Below, piece by piece: positions 25,688 through 34,779 of a stretch of DNA of 64,000 nucleotides. The position numbers and the translations under genes were made by a program. The notes beneath the pieces are model-generated. The model was not told where the DNA came from and made no database searches. It saw only the letters and a program-made list of their open reading frames with translations. The DNA lies in the NCBI GenBank assembly GCA_900167215.1, contig FUZS01000017.1:1-64000 (forward strand), given 5' to 3'. The stretch's first letter is position 1; every line of letters begins with the position of its first letter. The DNA comes from [Eubacterium] yurii (GTDB lineage Bacteria; Bacillota; Clostridia; Peptostreptococcales; Filifactoraceae).

Positions 25688-26467
25688 ATGGAAGATTTAA
25701 AAAATATATTTTTACCTGTTCACAGGATAATACCATTTTCAAATGTTGAGGGACAGGGTAATAGAACAAGTATTTTTTTACAAGGTTGCAATATAAATTG
25801 TCTATACTGTCATAATCCTGAGATGATAGGATTTTCAAATGATGATACGCATAATATGTCAATAGAAACTTTGATTGACAAGATAAAAAATAATATGCCT
25901 TTTATCAGAGGAATTACTATGTCCGGAGGAGAGGCTACAATTCACAGTGATAAACTGGTCATACTCTTTAGAGAGGTACACAAATTAGGTATTACTTGTT
26001 ATATAGATACAAATGGTTACTTTGATATAGATGAAAAAAAAGAAATGGTAGAGCAAACAGACAAGTTCTTATTTGATGTTAAGGGCTATGGACCAGGATT
26101 AAAATATCTGTGTTTTGACAGGAAAAATCACTCAGGGACTTTTACAGCTGAATATGAGCTTGAAAATGACAATATGACCTATGATAATTATGAAAATCTT
26201 GTAAAACTTGTGAAAATGAAAAAGGTTGAAGAAGTAAGGCTCGTATATATCAAGAATTTTTACGATGCTCATACTGTGGTGGATAAGATAGCTGAAATTA
26301 TAAAAGATGAGGAAGATATATTGTTCAAACTCATTAGAGTGCATATAAAGGGGGCAAGAGATCCAAAGTCTCTTGCACCCTGTATGCCAACGAAACAAGA
26401 TGTGGCTAATCTTGAAAAATATGCAAGAGAAAAGGGAATAAAAAATATTTTTACTATAAACATGTAA
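25688..26467 (+). CDS. yjjW: YjjW-type glycyl radical enzyme activase
   Basis: 259 residues. A radical-SAM enzyme with the cluster ligands CNINCLYC (Cys34, Cys38, Cys41) and the SAM-binding GITMSGGEAT. It would take H from Gly464 of the preceding enzyme under anaerobic conditions. Compared with E. coli YjjW it lacks the inserted two-[4Fe-4S] ferredoxin segment after the CxxxCxxC loop, so it is a compact form. It begins three bases after yjjI; the only ribosome site is GGAAG within the last yjjI codons, which suggests translational coupling. Confidence 0.9.
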   Translation: MEDLKNIFLPVHRIIPFSNVEGQGNRTSIFLQGCNINCLYCHNPEMIGFSNDDTHNMSIETLIDKIKNNMPFIRGITMSGGEATIHSDKLVILFREVHKLGITCYIDTNGYFDIDEKKEMVEQTDKFLFDVKGYGPGLKYLCFDRKNHSGTFTAEYELENDNMTYDNYENLVKLVKMKKVEEVRLVYIKNFYDAHTVVDKIAEIIKDEEDILFKLIRVHIKGARDPKSLAPCMPTKQDVANLEKYAREKGIKNIFTINM

Positions 26468-26529
26468 GTTGTTTTTTATTTTTATTTTGTAACTTCCTTA
26501 TGTAATGAAGTTATGTATAATATAATTAT

Positions 26530-26563
26530 AATTGCCGTTTTTCATATTATGATGACGGCAATT
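26530..26563 (+). promoter_or_regulatory. leader hairpin/operator before ABC operon
   Basis: AATTGCCGT (26530-26538) and ACGGCAATT (26555-26563) are perfect inverted repeats with further CAT/ATG pairing inside. No T run follows, so it is less likely a terminator. It lies 23 bases before the transporter start codon and could be an operator or leader structure. Confidence 0.45.
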
Positions 26564-26586
26564 AAATCAACACAAGGAGTATTGTT

Positions 26587-28146
26587 ATGGAATATGTGAT
26601 AGAAATGCTTAATATTACAAAACAATTCCCGGGTATAAAAGCCAATGATGATATCAGTATACAGTTAAAAAAGGGTGAAATTCATGCTCTACTTGGAGAA
26701 AACGGAGCAGGTAAGTCAACTTTGATGAGTATACTTTTCGGCTTGTATCAACCTGATAGCGGAATAATTAAAATAAACGGAGAACAGGTCAATATCTCCA
26801 ATCCTAATATTGCAAACAAACTTGGAATAGGAATGGTCCATCAGCATTTTAAATTGGTGGACAATTTTACAGTTGTTGAAAATATCATACTTGGGATGGA
26901 ACCTAAGAAGAGCTTTGGCAGAATAGATTTGAAAAAAGCCAAAGAAGTCGTAAAAAACCTTAGTGAGCAATACGGACTAAATGTAGATCTTGATGCAAAG
27001 ATTTCAGATATTACTGTGGGAATGCAACAAAGGGTTGAGATATTAAAAACTCTCTACAGAAATGCAAACATACTTATCTTTGATGAGCCTACAGCTGTGC
27101 TTACACCACAGGAGATACAGGAGCTCATAAGTATAATGAGAAGACTTATAGATGAAGGAAAGTCTATAATACTTATAACTCATAAGTTGAAAGAGATAAA
27201 ACAGGTAGCTGACAGGTGCACAGTACTTAGAAAAGGGAAGTACATAGGTACTATAAATGTTGCTGAAACAACAGAAAATGAGATGGCAAAGATGATGGTT
27301 GGTAGAGATGTCAGCTTCAATGTCGAAAAAGCTGAGTATCATCCGTCAGATGTGGTCTTAAAAGTTGATAATATTACTGTGAAAAATGCAAGAAATATAG
27401 AGGCTGTAAAAAATGTCAGCTTTGAAGTGAAAAAAGGTCAGATTTTTTGTATATGCGGTATAGACGGCAACGGTCAAAGTGAGATAATAGAGGCTATAAC
27501 AGGTCTTACAAAGGTTGAAAGCGGAAAGATTTTCTTGGATGGAAAAGATATAACGGATAAGAGTATCAGACAAAAAACTCTTAGCGGTATAGGTCACATA
27601 CCTGAAGACAGACATAAATATGGATTGGTGCTTGATTTTAATCTTGAAGAAAATATTGCCTTACAAACTTATTATACTGATGAGCTTTCACAAAAGGGAA
27701 GAATCAAATTCAAAGAAAGAACTATACTTTCAGACAGATTAATAGAAGAATTTGATATCAGGTCATCTCTTGGATCTAAAACAGTAACAAGGCAGATGTC
27801 AGGTGGGAATCAGCAAAAGGCGATTATTGCAAGAGAGATTAACAGAAAGCCTGAACTTTTGATAGCGGCTCAACCTACAAGAGGATTGGACATAGGTGCG
27901 ATAGAATATATACACAAGAGACTTGTGGAAAGAAGAGATAACAACGACGCTGTATTGCTTATGTCGTTGGAACTTGACGAAGTAATCGATTTATCCGATG
28001 TAATTGCTGTAATACATGACGGAAAAATAACGGGTATAGTTGAATCGAAAGAGGTTAATGAAAATCTCCTTGGACTTATGATGGCAGGTCTCAGTAAGGA
28101 AGAGGCTATGAAACAATTGCAAGAAAATAAAACGGAGGCCAAGTGA
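26587..28146 (+). CDS. nucleoside-type ABC importer, double ATPase subunit
   Basis: 519 residues with two fused ABC domains. The first has Walker A GENGAGKST, a signature TVGMQQRVEILK and Walker B ILIFDEPTAVLTP. The second has a degenerate P-loop GIDGNGQSE, signature MSGGNQQKA and PTRGLD, as is normal for the RbsA/NupO class. With the next two genes it forms a CUT2-like importer of the NupOPQ/BmpA group, which takes up nucleosides in several Firmicutes and spirochaetes. AAGGAG precedes the ATG. No BMP-type binding lipoprotein is encoded beside it. Confidence 0.9.
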   Translation: MEYVIEMLNITKQFPGIKANDDISIQLKKGEIHALLGENGAGKSTLMSILFGLYQPDSGIIKINGEQVNISNPNIANKLGIGMVHQHFKLVDNFTVVENIILGMEPKKSFGRIDLKKAKEVVKNLSEQYGLNVDLDAKISDITVGMQQRVEILKTLYRNANILIFDEPTAVLTPQEIQELISIMRRLIDEGKSIILITHKLKEIKQVADRCTVLRKGKYIGTINVAETTENEMAKMMVGRDVSFNVEKAEYHPSDVVLKVDNITVKNARNIEAVKNVSFEVKKGQIFCICGIDGNGQSEIIEAITGLTKVESGKIFLDGKDITDKSIRQKTLSGIGHIPEDRHKYGLVLDFNLEENIALQTYYTDELSQKGRIKFKERTILSDRLIEEFDIRSSLGSKTVTRQMSGGNQQKAIIAREINRKPELLIAAQPTRGLDIGAIEYIHKRLVERRDNNDAVLLMSLELDEVIDLSDVIAVIHDGKITGIVESKEVNENLLGLMMAGLSKEEAMKQLQENKTEAK

Positions 28147-29225
28147 TGAACGATAAAAATAAAAGCATACTTATTCCGCTTATAGCCATATTCTTGGGGT
28201 TTTTATCCGGAGTAATAATAATGATAATTACTGGTCAAGATCCGTCAGTATTGTTTAAGTCTATAATAAGAGCGGTAACAGGAATAAATATTGACAGAAT
28301 AGGCTCATCTAAAGGTTTTTTTACTCCAAGAATGTTAGGTGAATACTTTGTATATGCTATGCCTATAATATTGACAGGCTTATCAGTTGCATTTGCTTTT
28401 AGGACAGGGCTTTTCAACATAGGTGCTGAAGGTCAGGTGATGGTTGGTGCCATGGTATCTGCAATACTTGGCGTGCTTATTGATTTACCTGCTATATTAC
28501 TACTGCCTATAGTGGTATGTGGTGGGACTTTGGCAGGAGCTATTTGGGGATATATTGCCGGATTTTTAAAGGCTAAGTACAATGTTCATGAAGTTGTTGT
28601 AACTATAATGCTCAATTATACGGCTATGTATATGTCAGCCATGTTTTTGAAGATGTTACCCGGAAGTACATCAGTAAAGACTGTAGATATACACAGTGGA
28701 GGATTATTGCAAAGTGAGTTTTTGAAAAACTTGACAAGCGGTTCAAGACTTCATTTTGGATTTATACTTGTGATTTTATCTATATATCTTTTTAACTATA
28801 TTATTAATAAGACTAATTACGGATATGAGCTCAAAGCTGTTGGGTACAATCCTTTTGCTGCAGAGTATGCAGGTATGAAGGTAAAGGAAAGGGCAGCTCA
28901 ATCTATGGCTATTGCTGGAGCTTTTTCGGGACTTGCAGGAGTGTTGCTTGTTTCAGGAACATTCGGCTATGGTAGAGTCTTGCTTGCTTTTGAAAACTAC
29001 GGATTTGATGGAATTGCTGTTGCACTGATAGGTGGCAATACAGCACTCGGTTCTTTATTTGGCGGCTTGCTATTGGCAGCACTAAAAGCTGCACAACCGT
29101 TAATGGGTGCAAAGAATGTACCTGATGCAATAGCAGTCATAATTTCATCTATGATAATAATATTTATTGCAATGAGAGCAGGAATTTTAGATATATTGGA
29201 AAAAATAAAAGGGGGTAATAAATAA
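28146..29225 (+). CDS. ABC importer permease (NupP-like)
   Basis: 359 residues with about nine hydrophobic segments, of the branched-chain/CUT2 permease family. The family block FRTGLFNIGAEGQVMVGA is clear near residue 85. The ATG at 28146 overlaps the last base of the ATPase stop (TGATG) and has GGAGG seven bases upstream; a GTG one codon earlier is less likely. It would form half of the inner-membrane channel. Confidence 0.9.
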   Translation: MNDKNKSILIPLIAIFLGFLSGVIIMIITGQDPSVLFKSIIRAVTGINIDRIGSSKGFFTPRMLGEYFVYAMPIILTGLSVAFAFRTGLFNIGAEGQVMVGAMVSAILGVLIDLPAILLLPIVVCGGTLAGAIWGYIAGFLKAKYNVHEVVVTIMLNYTAMYMSAMFLKMLPGSTSVKTVDIHSGGLLQSEFLKNLTSGSRLHFGFILVILSIYLFNYIINKTNYGYELKAVGYNPFAAEYAGMKVKERAAQSMAIAGAFSGLAGVLLVSGTFGYGRVLLAFENYGFDGIAVALIGGNTALGSLFGGLLLAALKAAQPLMGAKNVPDAIAVIISSMIIIFIAMRAGILDILEKIKGGNK

Positions 29226-30190
29226 TGGATTTGTTAGCATCAATAATTCAATCTACCTTGATTTATTCTGCTCCGATAATTATTGCAGCAATAGGTGGGC
29301 TATATTCTGAAAGATCCGGTGTAGTAAATGTCGGTATTGAAGGTATAATGATGGTTGGCGGTTTTGCAGGAGCTACAGCCTTGGCATTTCTTGAAAACAC
29401 TTTTTCTACTGCACCATGGATTTCACTTTTAGTTGCACTTATAGCAGGTATTTTGGTTTCGTTGATACATGCTTACCTATGTATCAACCTTCGTGCAGAT
29501 CAGACTATATCAGGTACAGCTATCAATATATTTGCTGGTGGTATTACCATATATCTTTGCGGTATAATTTTTGGACAACAAAGGACTTTGGCATTTAGAC
29601 AAGGATTTACTAAGACTAATATACCTTTTTTATCTGAGATTCCTATAATTGGAGATTTCTTTTTCAAAAGGATGTATGTACCTGTATATTTAACTTATAT
29701 AATAGTTATTATAACTTGGTTTATAATGTATAGGACTACATTGGGACTTAGACTTAGAGGCACAGGTGAAAATCCTCACGCAATAGATTCATTAGGTATG
29801 AACGTGTACAAACTTAGATATATAGGAGTGCTTACTTCAGGAGCTTTGGCAGGACTTGCAGGAGGACTGATGGTTCTTACTCAAGATACGCAATATACTA
29901 TTACAAGTATACATGGTATAGGTTTCATAGCTTTAGCATCATTGATATTTGGTAAGTGGAGACCTTTCCCTACACTATTTGCAGGTTTATTTTTTGGATT
30001 TGCTCAGATATTTGCCTTATATTCGGACTCTATAGCAAAAAAATTCAATATAAGTGCGATAAGCCTTATGCCAAATGAGTTTTACCTCTTGTTACCGTAT
30101 GTGATAACAATTGTGGCTTTGATAATATTTAGCGGTAAGGATGTAGGACCTAAGGCAGCAGGAGAGATTTACGACAAGAGTAAGAGATAG
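29225..30190 (+). CDS. ABC importer permease (NupQ-like)
   Basis: 321 residues, hydrophobic, with about eight membrane segments. YSERSGVVNVGIEGIMMVG near the start is the second-permease version of the family block. It overlaps the previous stop by one base, with AGGGGG as ribosome site. Together the three genes make a complete membrane and ATPase unit. The operon ends here; a repeat and no binding-protein gene follow. Confidence 0.9.
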   Translation: MDLLASIIQSTLIYSAPIIIAAIGGLYSERSGVVNVGIEGIMMVGGFAGATALAFLENTFSTAPWISLLVALIAGILVSLIHAYLCINLRADQTISGTAINIFAGGITIYLCGIIFGQQRTLAFRQGFTKTNIPFLSEIPIIGDFFFKRMYVPVYLTYIIVIITWFIMYRTTLGLRLRGTGENPHAIDSLGMNVYKLRYIGVLTSGALAGLAGGLMVLTQDTQYTITSIHGIGFIALASLIFGKWRPFPTLFAGLFFGFAQIFALYSDSIAKKFNISAISLMPNEFYLLLPYVITIVALIIFSGKDVGPKAAGEIYDKSKR

Positions 30191-30241
30191 ACTATATATA
30201 GTTATAAGAAAATAAACTAATAATCAAAATTATAGTAGTGT

Positions 30242-30381
30242 TTAATACTAAAAGCTAATATAAAGATGGAAATATTTTATAAAATATGATACACTAAATA
30301 CTCATTAACAAAAGATATGGTAAAGAGTATCACGAGGATAGAACTGATAAAATCCATAGTTTAATTAGAGCTTAGTATAAC
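30242..30381. repeat. diverged copy of the palindromic repeat
   Basis: TTAATACTAAAAGCTAATAT on the left, then AGATGGAAATATTTT. On the right are AAAATCCATAGTTTAATTAG and GCTTAGTATAAC. The ends and inner inverted repeat fit subfamily 1 over about 140 bp. It lies between the convergent transporter and thioesterase genes. Confidence 0.55.
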
Positions 30382-30434
30382 TTGTAAATATAAAAAAGTA
30401 GGAGTGAAGTGTTATTTTCATTCTTACTTTATTT

Positions 30435-30851
30435 TTAATATTTTCCTATTACAAACATTGTAAATGATGCAGTTGCAAGAAGTTTATCATCTTCTTGTCT
30501 TGCTACTCTGACATCTACCACCATCGTGCTGTTTCCGTTATGAACTACTTCACCGATAGCTATCATAGTACCGTTGTCTACAGACTTTAAAAAATTTATA
30601 CTTGAGCTAAGAGTGACAATTTTCTTACCATAAGATACACAGGCAGCTCCGGAAGTGCTGTCAGCTAAGGTAAAGATAACACCTCCATGCACCATGTCAT
30701 GTGCATTTAACATATTATCTGTAATTTTTAAACTCAATTCAGATTTTCCATCATAAGCCTTTACTATTTTCATATTTTCAATTACAAGAGTCTTTAATGT
30801 TTCATCTTCCCTGTTTAGCTTGTTTAACATTTCCTTTAAATTTTTATCCAT
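30435..30851 (-). CDS. PaaI-family hotdog thioesterase
   Basis: 138 residues forming a single hotdog fold. The signature MVHGGVIFTLADS, with His and Gly turning into the central helix, is that of the PaaI/YdiI acyl-CoA thioesterases. It probably hydrolyses aryl- or acyl-CoA; the substrate is not visible. It starts 49 bases after cysE on the same strand and may be a read-through third gene of the T-box operon. The ribosome site AAAGGA is rather far (14 bases) from the ATG. Confidence 0.85.
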   Translation of the reverse strand: MDKNLKEMLNKLNREDETLKTLVIENMKIVKAYDGKSELSLKITDNMLNAHDMVHGGVIFTLADSTSGAACVSYGKKIVTLSSSINFLKSVDNGTMIAIGEVVHNGNSTMVVDVRVARQEDDKLLATASFTMFVIGKY

Positions 30852-30900
30852 CGCTATTTTAAAATTTCCTTTCTTTTTGTAAGAAAAAAGTCAATTCTTA

Positions 30901-31458
30901 TTAACTCAAGTTAACTTTTTCATTATTTAACTTTACTACCTTTGCAGGTATACCTACAACTGTGGCGTTGTCAGGAACATCTTTTAATACAACTGCATTT
31001 GCTCCTATCTTGGAGTTTTCGCCTATTGTTATCGGCCCTAAGACCTTTGCACCTGAGGATATGATGACATTGTTTTTTATTGTCGGATGCCTTTTGCCAT
31101 GGTGATTGCCTGTACCTCCTAAAGTGACATTATGATACATAAGCACATCATTTCCGACTTCTGCAGTTTCTCCTATTACTACACACATACCATGGTCTAT
31201 AAAGAGTCTTTTGCCTATTTTTGCCGCCGGATGTATCTCTATTCCGGTAAAAAATCTTGTAAGTTGGGATATGGTTCTTGCTATGGTCACTAAGTGAATA
31301 CTGTGTAAAAAATGCGCTACTCTATGCCAAAACACTGCATGAATAGACGGAGTATTTATCAAAATATTCAAGTAGTTAGTAGCAGCTGGATCTTTCATCT
31401 TTACAACTCTCATATTTTCAATCAAATCTTTTAAAATACCATATCTTTGATTAGCCAT
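30901..31458 (-). CDS. cysE: serine O-acetyltransferase
   Basis: 185 residues, the short CysE form of Gram-positive bacteria. It makes O-acetylserine from serine and acetyl-CoA for cysteine synthesis. The left-handed beta-helix is clear from hexapeptide repeats, with the catalytic His in [16 protein letters not shown] and the conserved HNVTLGGTG loop. The C-terminal tail that binds CysK is only partly kept (VGIPAKVV then a short end). It sits 56 bases downstream of cysK in the same operon, with AAGGA before the ATG. Confidence 0.95.
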   Translation of the reverse strand: MANQRYGILKDLIENMRVVKMKDPAATNYLNILINTPSIHAVFWHRVAHFLHSIHLVTIARTISQLTRFFTGIEIHPAAKIGKRLFIDHGMCVVIGETAEVGNDVLMYHNVTLGGTGNHHGKRHPTIKNNVIISSGAKVLGPITIGENSKIGANAVVLKDVPDNATVVGIPAKVVKLNNEKVNLS

Positions 31459-31514
31459 ATCCCAATCCTTTTTATATCAAATAATCATACTCTTATAATT
31501 TACCCAAAATATTT

Positions 31515-32432
31515 TTATATATCAAATAAAGCTTCTGTGCTTAGATATCTTAGTCCTGTGTCAGGGGCAATAAACAAGACTTTCTTTCCCTTGCCTAATT
31601 TTTCAGCTACTTTTATTGCACCAGCTAATGCCGCTCCTGATGATATACCTACGAGTATTCCCTCTTTTTGAGAAAGCAATCTTACTTTTTCATAGGATTC
31701 TTCGTCACTTACCTGTACAAATTCATCTATCAATGATAAATCAAGAATATCCGGAACAAAACCTGCAGAAATACCTTGTATTTTATGGGGAGAGTGAGTT
31801 CCCCCTGACAATACTGTTGATTTTTCTGGCTCAACAGCTACTATCTTGGTATTATATTTTTTTTCTTTCAATACGCTACCCACACCTGTTATAGTTCCAC
31901 CTGTTCCTACACCTGCTACGAATGCATCCAAAGTATCAAAGTCATTAATTATTTCTATAGCTGTTGTATTCTTGTGTGCAAGTACATTATTTTCATTTTC
32001 AAATTGTCTTGTGAGTATATATCCGTCTTGAGATGCTATTTCTTCTGCCTTTGCGATAGAGCCTTTCATACCTTGTGCTGCAGGTGTGAGTATAAGCTTA
32101 GCTCCATAAGCAGCTAATATTTTTCTTCTTTCTATGCTCATAGAGTCAGGCATTACAAGTATGCATTTATAACCAAGTGCGCCTGAAACCATGGCAATTC
32201 CAATACCTGTATTACCGCTTGTAGCTTCTACCAAGGTATCGCCTTTTTTAATTAAACCCTTTTCTTCAAAGTCACGTATCATATAGTAAGCTGCTCTGTC
32301 CTTTACAGAGCCTGCAGGATTAAAGTATTCAAGCTTTACATATATATCAGCGACATTGTCGCCAAGTCCTAAATTATTCAATTTTACTATTGCTGTATTT
32401 CCTATTGTTTGTGTAATGTTATTGTAAATCAT
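31515..32432 (-). CDS. cysK: cysteine synthase A
   Basis: 305 residues of PLP-dependent beta-family O-acetylserine sulfhydrylase. The PLP lysine is in GSVKDRAAY, the substrate loop is EATSGNTGIG, and the phosphate-binding glycines are in AGVGTGGTITG. It replaces the acetyl group of O-acetylserine with sulfide. AAGGAGG stands before the ATG. It is the first gene after a Cys-specific T-box leader, 400 bases upstream, so expression should rise when tRNA-Cys is uncharged. Confidence 0.96.
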   Translation of the reverse strand: MIYNNITQTIGNTAIVKLNNLGLGDNVADIYVKLEYFNPAGSVKDRAAYYMIRDFEEKGLIKKGDTLVEATSGNTGIGIAMVSGALGYKCILVMPDSMSIERRKILAAYGAKLILTPAAQGMKGSIAKAEEIASQDGYILTRQFENENNVLAHKNTTAIEIINDFDTLDAFVAGVGTGGTITGVGSVLKEKKYNTKIVAVEPEKSTVLSGGTHSPHKIQGISAGFVPDILDLSLIDEFVQVSDEESYEKVRLLSQKEGILVGISSGAALAGAIKVAEKLGKGKKVLFIAPDTGLRYLSTEALFDI

Positions 32433-32568
32433 GTTTCCTCCTTAAGATAAAACATAGTATTTCACTATGAATTAAAAATAATAAAAATTTCAAAATAAAG
32501 TGATTTGAATTCATACTAAAAAGTAAAATGTCACATATTTTAACTATTAAAAAATATAGTGGCTTGTA

Positions 32569-32696
32569 CAATACTAAAGTCTAATAAATAATGGATAAAA
32601 TATTTTAGATACAATCATAATAAAATCATAAATATTATACTATTTTTTTAATTATTGTTGAAGATTATCCAATAGATTAAATAGAAAATAGTATAA
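32569..32696. repeat. dispersed palindromic repeat, copy B
   Basis: CAATACTAAAGTCTAATAA and AATGGATAAAATATTTT on the left; GATTATCCAATAGATTAAAT and AATAGTAT on the right. It closely matches copies A and D and lies between the T-box leader and cysK. The rest of the gap (32433-32568, 32697-32831) shows no gene. Confidence 0.75.
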
Positions 32697-32831
32697 GATA
32701 TTAGTCTATGAAAAAGCTTTTTGCTAAATAACTGAAATTATAATTGCGCTATATTATGTCAATAGTAATCTATATACCAAATCAAAATTAATAACATTTT
32801 ATTGCTTAAAAGTATAAAAAATATAAAAAAA

Positions 32832-33098
32832 TCAATAAAAAATCTCTATCATAAATAAATATGATAGAGACGAATAAAATCCGCGGTTCCACTCTAATTG
32901 ATTAAAAAATCCACTTTATCAGATACTTACATATCCTATCTCTATAACGGGAGAAGCCCGTTGCAGCCTCAAAAACTTCGGTGCAAAACTCCAAGGTGCA
33001 CTTCACAAACAGCATTATGGAAATTTTCACCAACCATTTCCTCTCTGAAAAAACACTATAAGTTACTTTACCTCTTCAAAGTCTTTTTCAAAAACTAT
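32832..33098 (-). promoter_or_regulatory. T-box leader, Cys specifier
   Basis: Reading down the minus strand, a Stem I with an AGAGAGG...TGGTTGG distal part is followed by GTGAAG-TGC-ACC. The specifier triplet TGC (33000-32998) is a Cys codon. The T-box itself is AGAGTGGAACCGCGG (32895-32881), which binds the free tRNA 3' end. The terminator is TCTCTATCAT/ATGATAGAGA (32843-32870), followed by a T run. It controls transcription of cysK-cysE by the charge of tRNA-Cys. Confidence 0.93.
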
Positions 33099-33104
33099 TT
33101 TTGT

Positions 33105-33133
33105 ATTATATTGCAAATTTTTCATATTGTCAA
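33105..33133 (-). promoter_or_regulatory. promoter of the T-box leader
   Basis: Perfect TTGACA (33133-33128), 17-base spacer and perfect TATAAT (33110-33105) on the minus strand. Confidence 0.85.
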
Positions 33134-33226
33134 TAGAAAAAAATAAATTTATAAAATTTTATTGAAAAATATATTTATATGGATAATGAAAAAATATGCT
33201 TATTTAGTTTAAATTATAAAACTATT

Positions 33227-33964
33227 TTAATATTCCACATTTTTTAAGAACAGTCCCTTTGCTTTTGCTGTAGCTCCTGCCTTTGTCCTGTCTTTATACA
33301 TCAGTATTTGGCTTATATCATCATTTTTTTGGTGTAAGCCTATTTCTATCAAAGTTCCCACAATTATGCGAACCATATTGTACAAAAATCCGTCTCCTGT
33401 TATGCTAAAAGTCAGTACATCGTCATAAATTTTGGTGATATCTGAAGAATATATTGCCTTTACTGTATTTTTAGGATTATTTTCTTCAAATGTGTAAAAA
33501 GAAGTAAAGTCATGTGTGCCAATTAGCATCTTAGCATTATATTTCATAAGTTCAAGATCAAGTATTCTATTTATATGCATAGAATATTTATCCCAAAAAG
33601 GACTTTTTATATCTCTGTTAAATATGTGATATATATATGTCTTTTTCTTTGCTGAAAATCTTGCATTGAAATTTTTATCTACTTCTTTTGAAGAAAGAAT
33701 TCTTATATCATCAGGCAATTTGCTATTTATAGCTTTAGCAAACTTTTCAGCATCTATATTGGAAGTAGTTTTAAAGTTTGCAATCTGCGATAAGGCATGT
33801 ACACCTGCATCAGTACGACCTGACGCTATTATATTTATTTCTTCGCTACATATCTGACTTATAGCCTCTTCTATTTTTTCCTGAATAGAAATTGCGTTTT
33901 TTTGCCTTTGCCAACCAGAGTAATTTGTTCCGTCATAGGAAATTTCAAGTAAAATATTACGCAT
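33227..33964 (-). CDS. truA: tRNA pseudouridine(38-40) synthase
   Basis: 245 residues. It changes U38-U40 in the anticodon arm of many tRNAs to pseudouridine. The catalytic Asp is in SGRTDAGVHA and the second TruA block is GDGFLYNMVR. It starts two bases after the ecfT stop, so it is translated from the same messenger. The order ecfA1-ecfA2-ecfT-truA is common in Firmicutes next to ribosomal protein genes; rplM and rpsI are not downstream here. Confidence 0.95.
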   Translation of the reverse strand: MRNILLEISYDGTNYSGWQRQKNAISIQEKIEEAISQICSEEINIIASGRTDAGVHALSQIANFKTTSNIDAEKFAKAINSKLPDDIRILSSKEVDKNFNARFSAKKKTYIYHIFNRDIKSPFWDKYSMHINRILDLELMKYNAKMLIGTHDFTSFYTFEENNPKNTVKAIYSSDITKIYDDVLTFSITGDGFLYNMVRIIVGTLIEIGLHQKNDDISQILMYKDRTKAGATAKAKGLFLKNVEY

Positions 33965-33966
33965 GG

Positions 33967-34779
33967 CTAAAAACTCAGCTTTATAAAACTTATGGCAATG
34001 ACAATTATCGGAAAGATTAAGATTAGAGCTATTGCTATACGATCTCTTTTTTCGTATTTCAGCTCCTTGAGTCTTGTTCTACCTTCTCCACCATGATAGC
34101 ATCGTGATTCCATAGCCATAGCAAGTTCGTCAGCTCTTCTAAAAGCGCTTATAAAAAGAGGAACAAGTAATGGTATCATACTTTTTGCTCTGCTTAATAT
34201 GTTCTTACTTTCAAAGTCAGCGCCTCTTGCTATTTGAGCCTTAATAATTTTATCGGTTTCATCAAGTAAAGTAGGTATAAATCTAAGTGCAATGGTCATC
34301 ATCATAGCTATCTCGTGCGCAGGAAGACCTAAGCGTTTAAAAGGATTAAGCACCTTTTCAAGTGCATCTGTAAGTTGTATTGGTCTTGTAACCAAAGTTA
34401 AAAGTGAAGTTCCTACAATCAAAAGTACAAGTCTAAGTAACATGAAAAAACCAAGTACCAGACCGTCATGTGTTATTTTTAAAAATCCATATTCAAAATA
34501 TATCTTACCGCCTTGAGTAAATAGCATATTTAGCAAGAAAGTCAAAATCAATAGGTAGAAAATCGCCTTAATTCCCCTAAAAATATATATGAAAGGAATT
34601 TTAGTGATAGATATTACTCCCATTAAAACAGCTATTATAAAGATATATGATGCGAAAGAATCTGTTATAAAAAGTGATACCATAAATACAAATGTAAAAA
34701 GGAGTTTTACCCTTGGATCCAATTTGTGTATTATAGAATTTGTAGGATAATACTGTCCTATTGTTATATCTTGTAGCAT
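33967..34779 (-). CDS. ecfT: ECF transporter transmembrane subunit EcfT
   Basis: 270 residues with about five hydrophobic helices at 25-130 and 240-265. The coupling segment has two Ala-Arg-Gly-like motifs, ALRFIPTLLDE and KAQIARGADF, that touch the ATPases. It is the shared membrane scaffold that binds exchangeable vitamin- or metal-specific S subunits. No S subunit is encoded nearby, so this is a group II (shared) module. The ATG overlaps the ecfA2 stop by one base. Confidence 0.94.
   Translation of the reverse strand: MLQDITIGQYYPTNSIIHKLDPRVKLLFTFVFMVSLFITDSFASYIFIIAVLMGVISITKIPFIYIFRGIKAIFYLLILTFLLNMLFTQGGKIYFEYGFLKITHDGLVLGFFMLLRLVLLIVGTSLLTLVTRPIQLTDALEKVLNPFKRLGLPAHEIAMMMTIALRFIPTLLDETDKIIKAQIARGADFESKNILSRAKSMIPLLVPLFISAFRRADELAMAMESRCYHGGEGRTRLKELKYEKRDRIAIALILIFPIIVIAISFIKLSF

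Noticed and set aside
32898-33146. Plus-strand open frame of 82 codons
   Set aside because: It lies antisense to the T-box leader; the RNA signature on the other strand explains the sequence and there is no ribosome site or family match.
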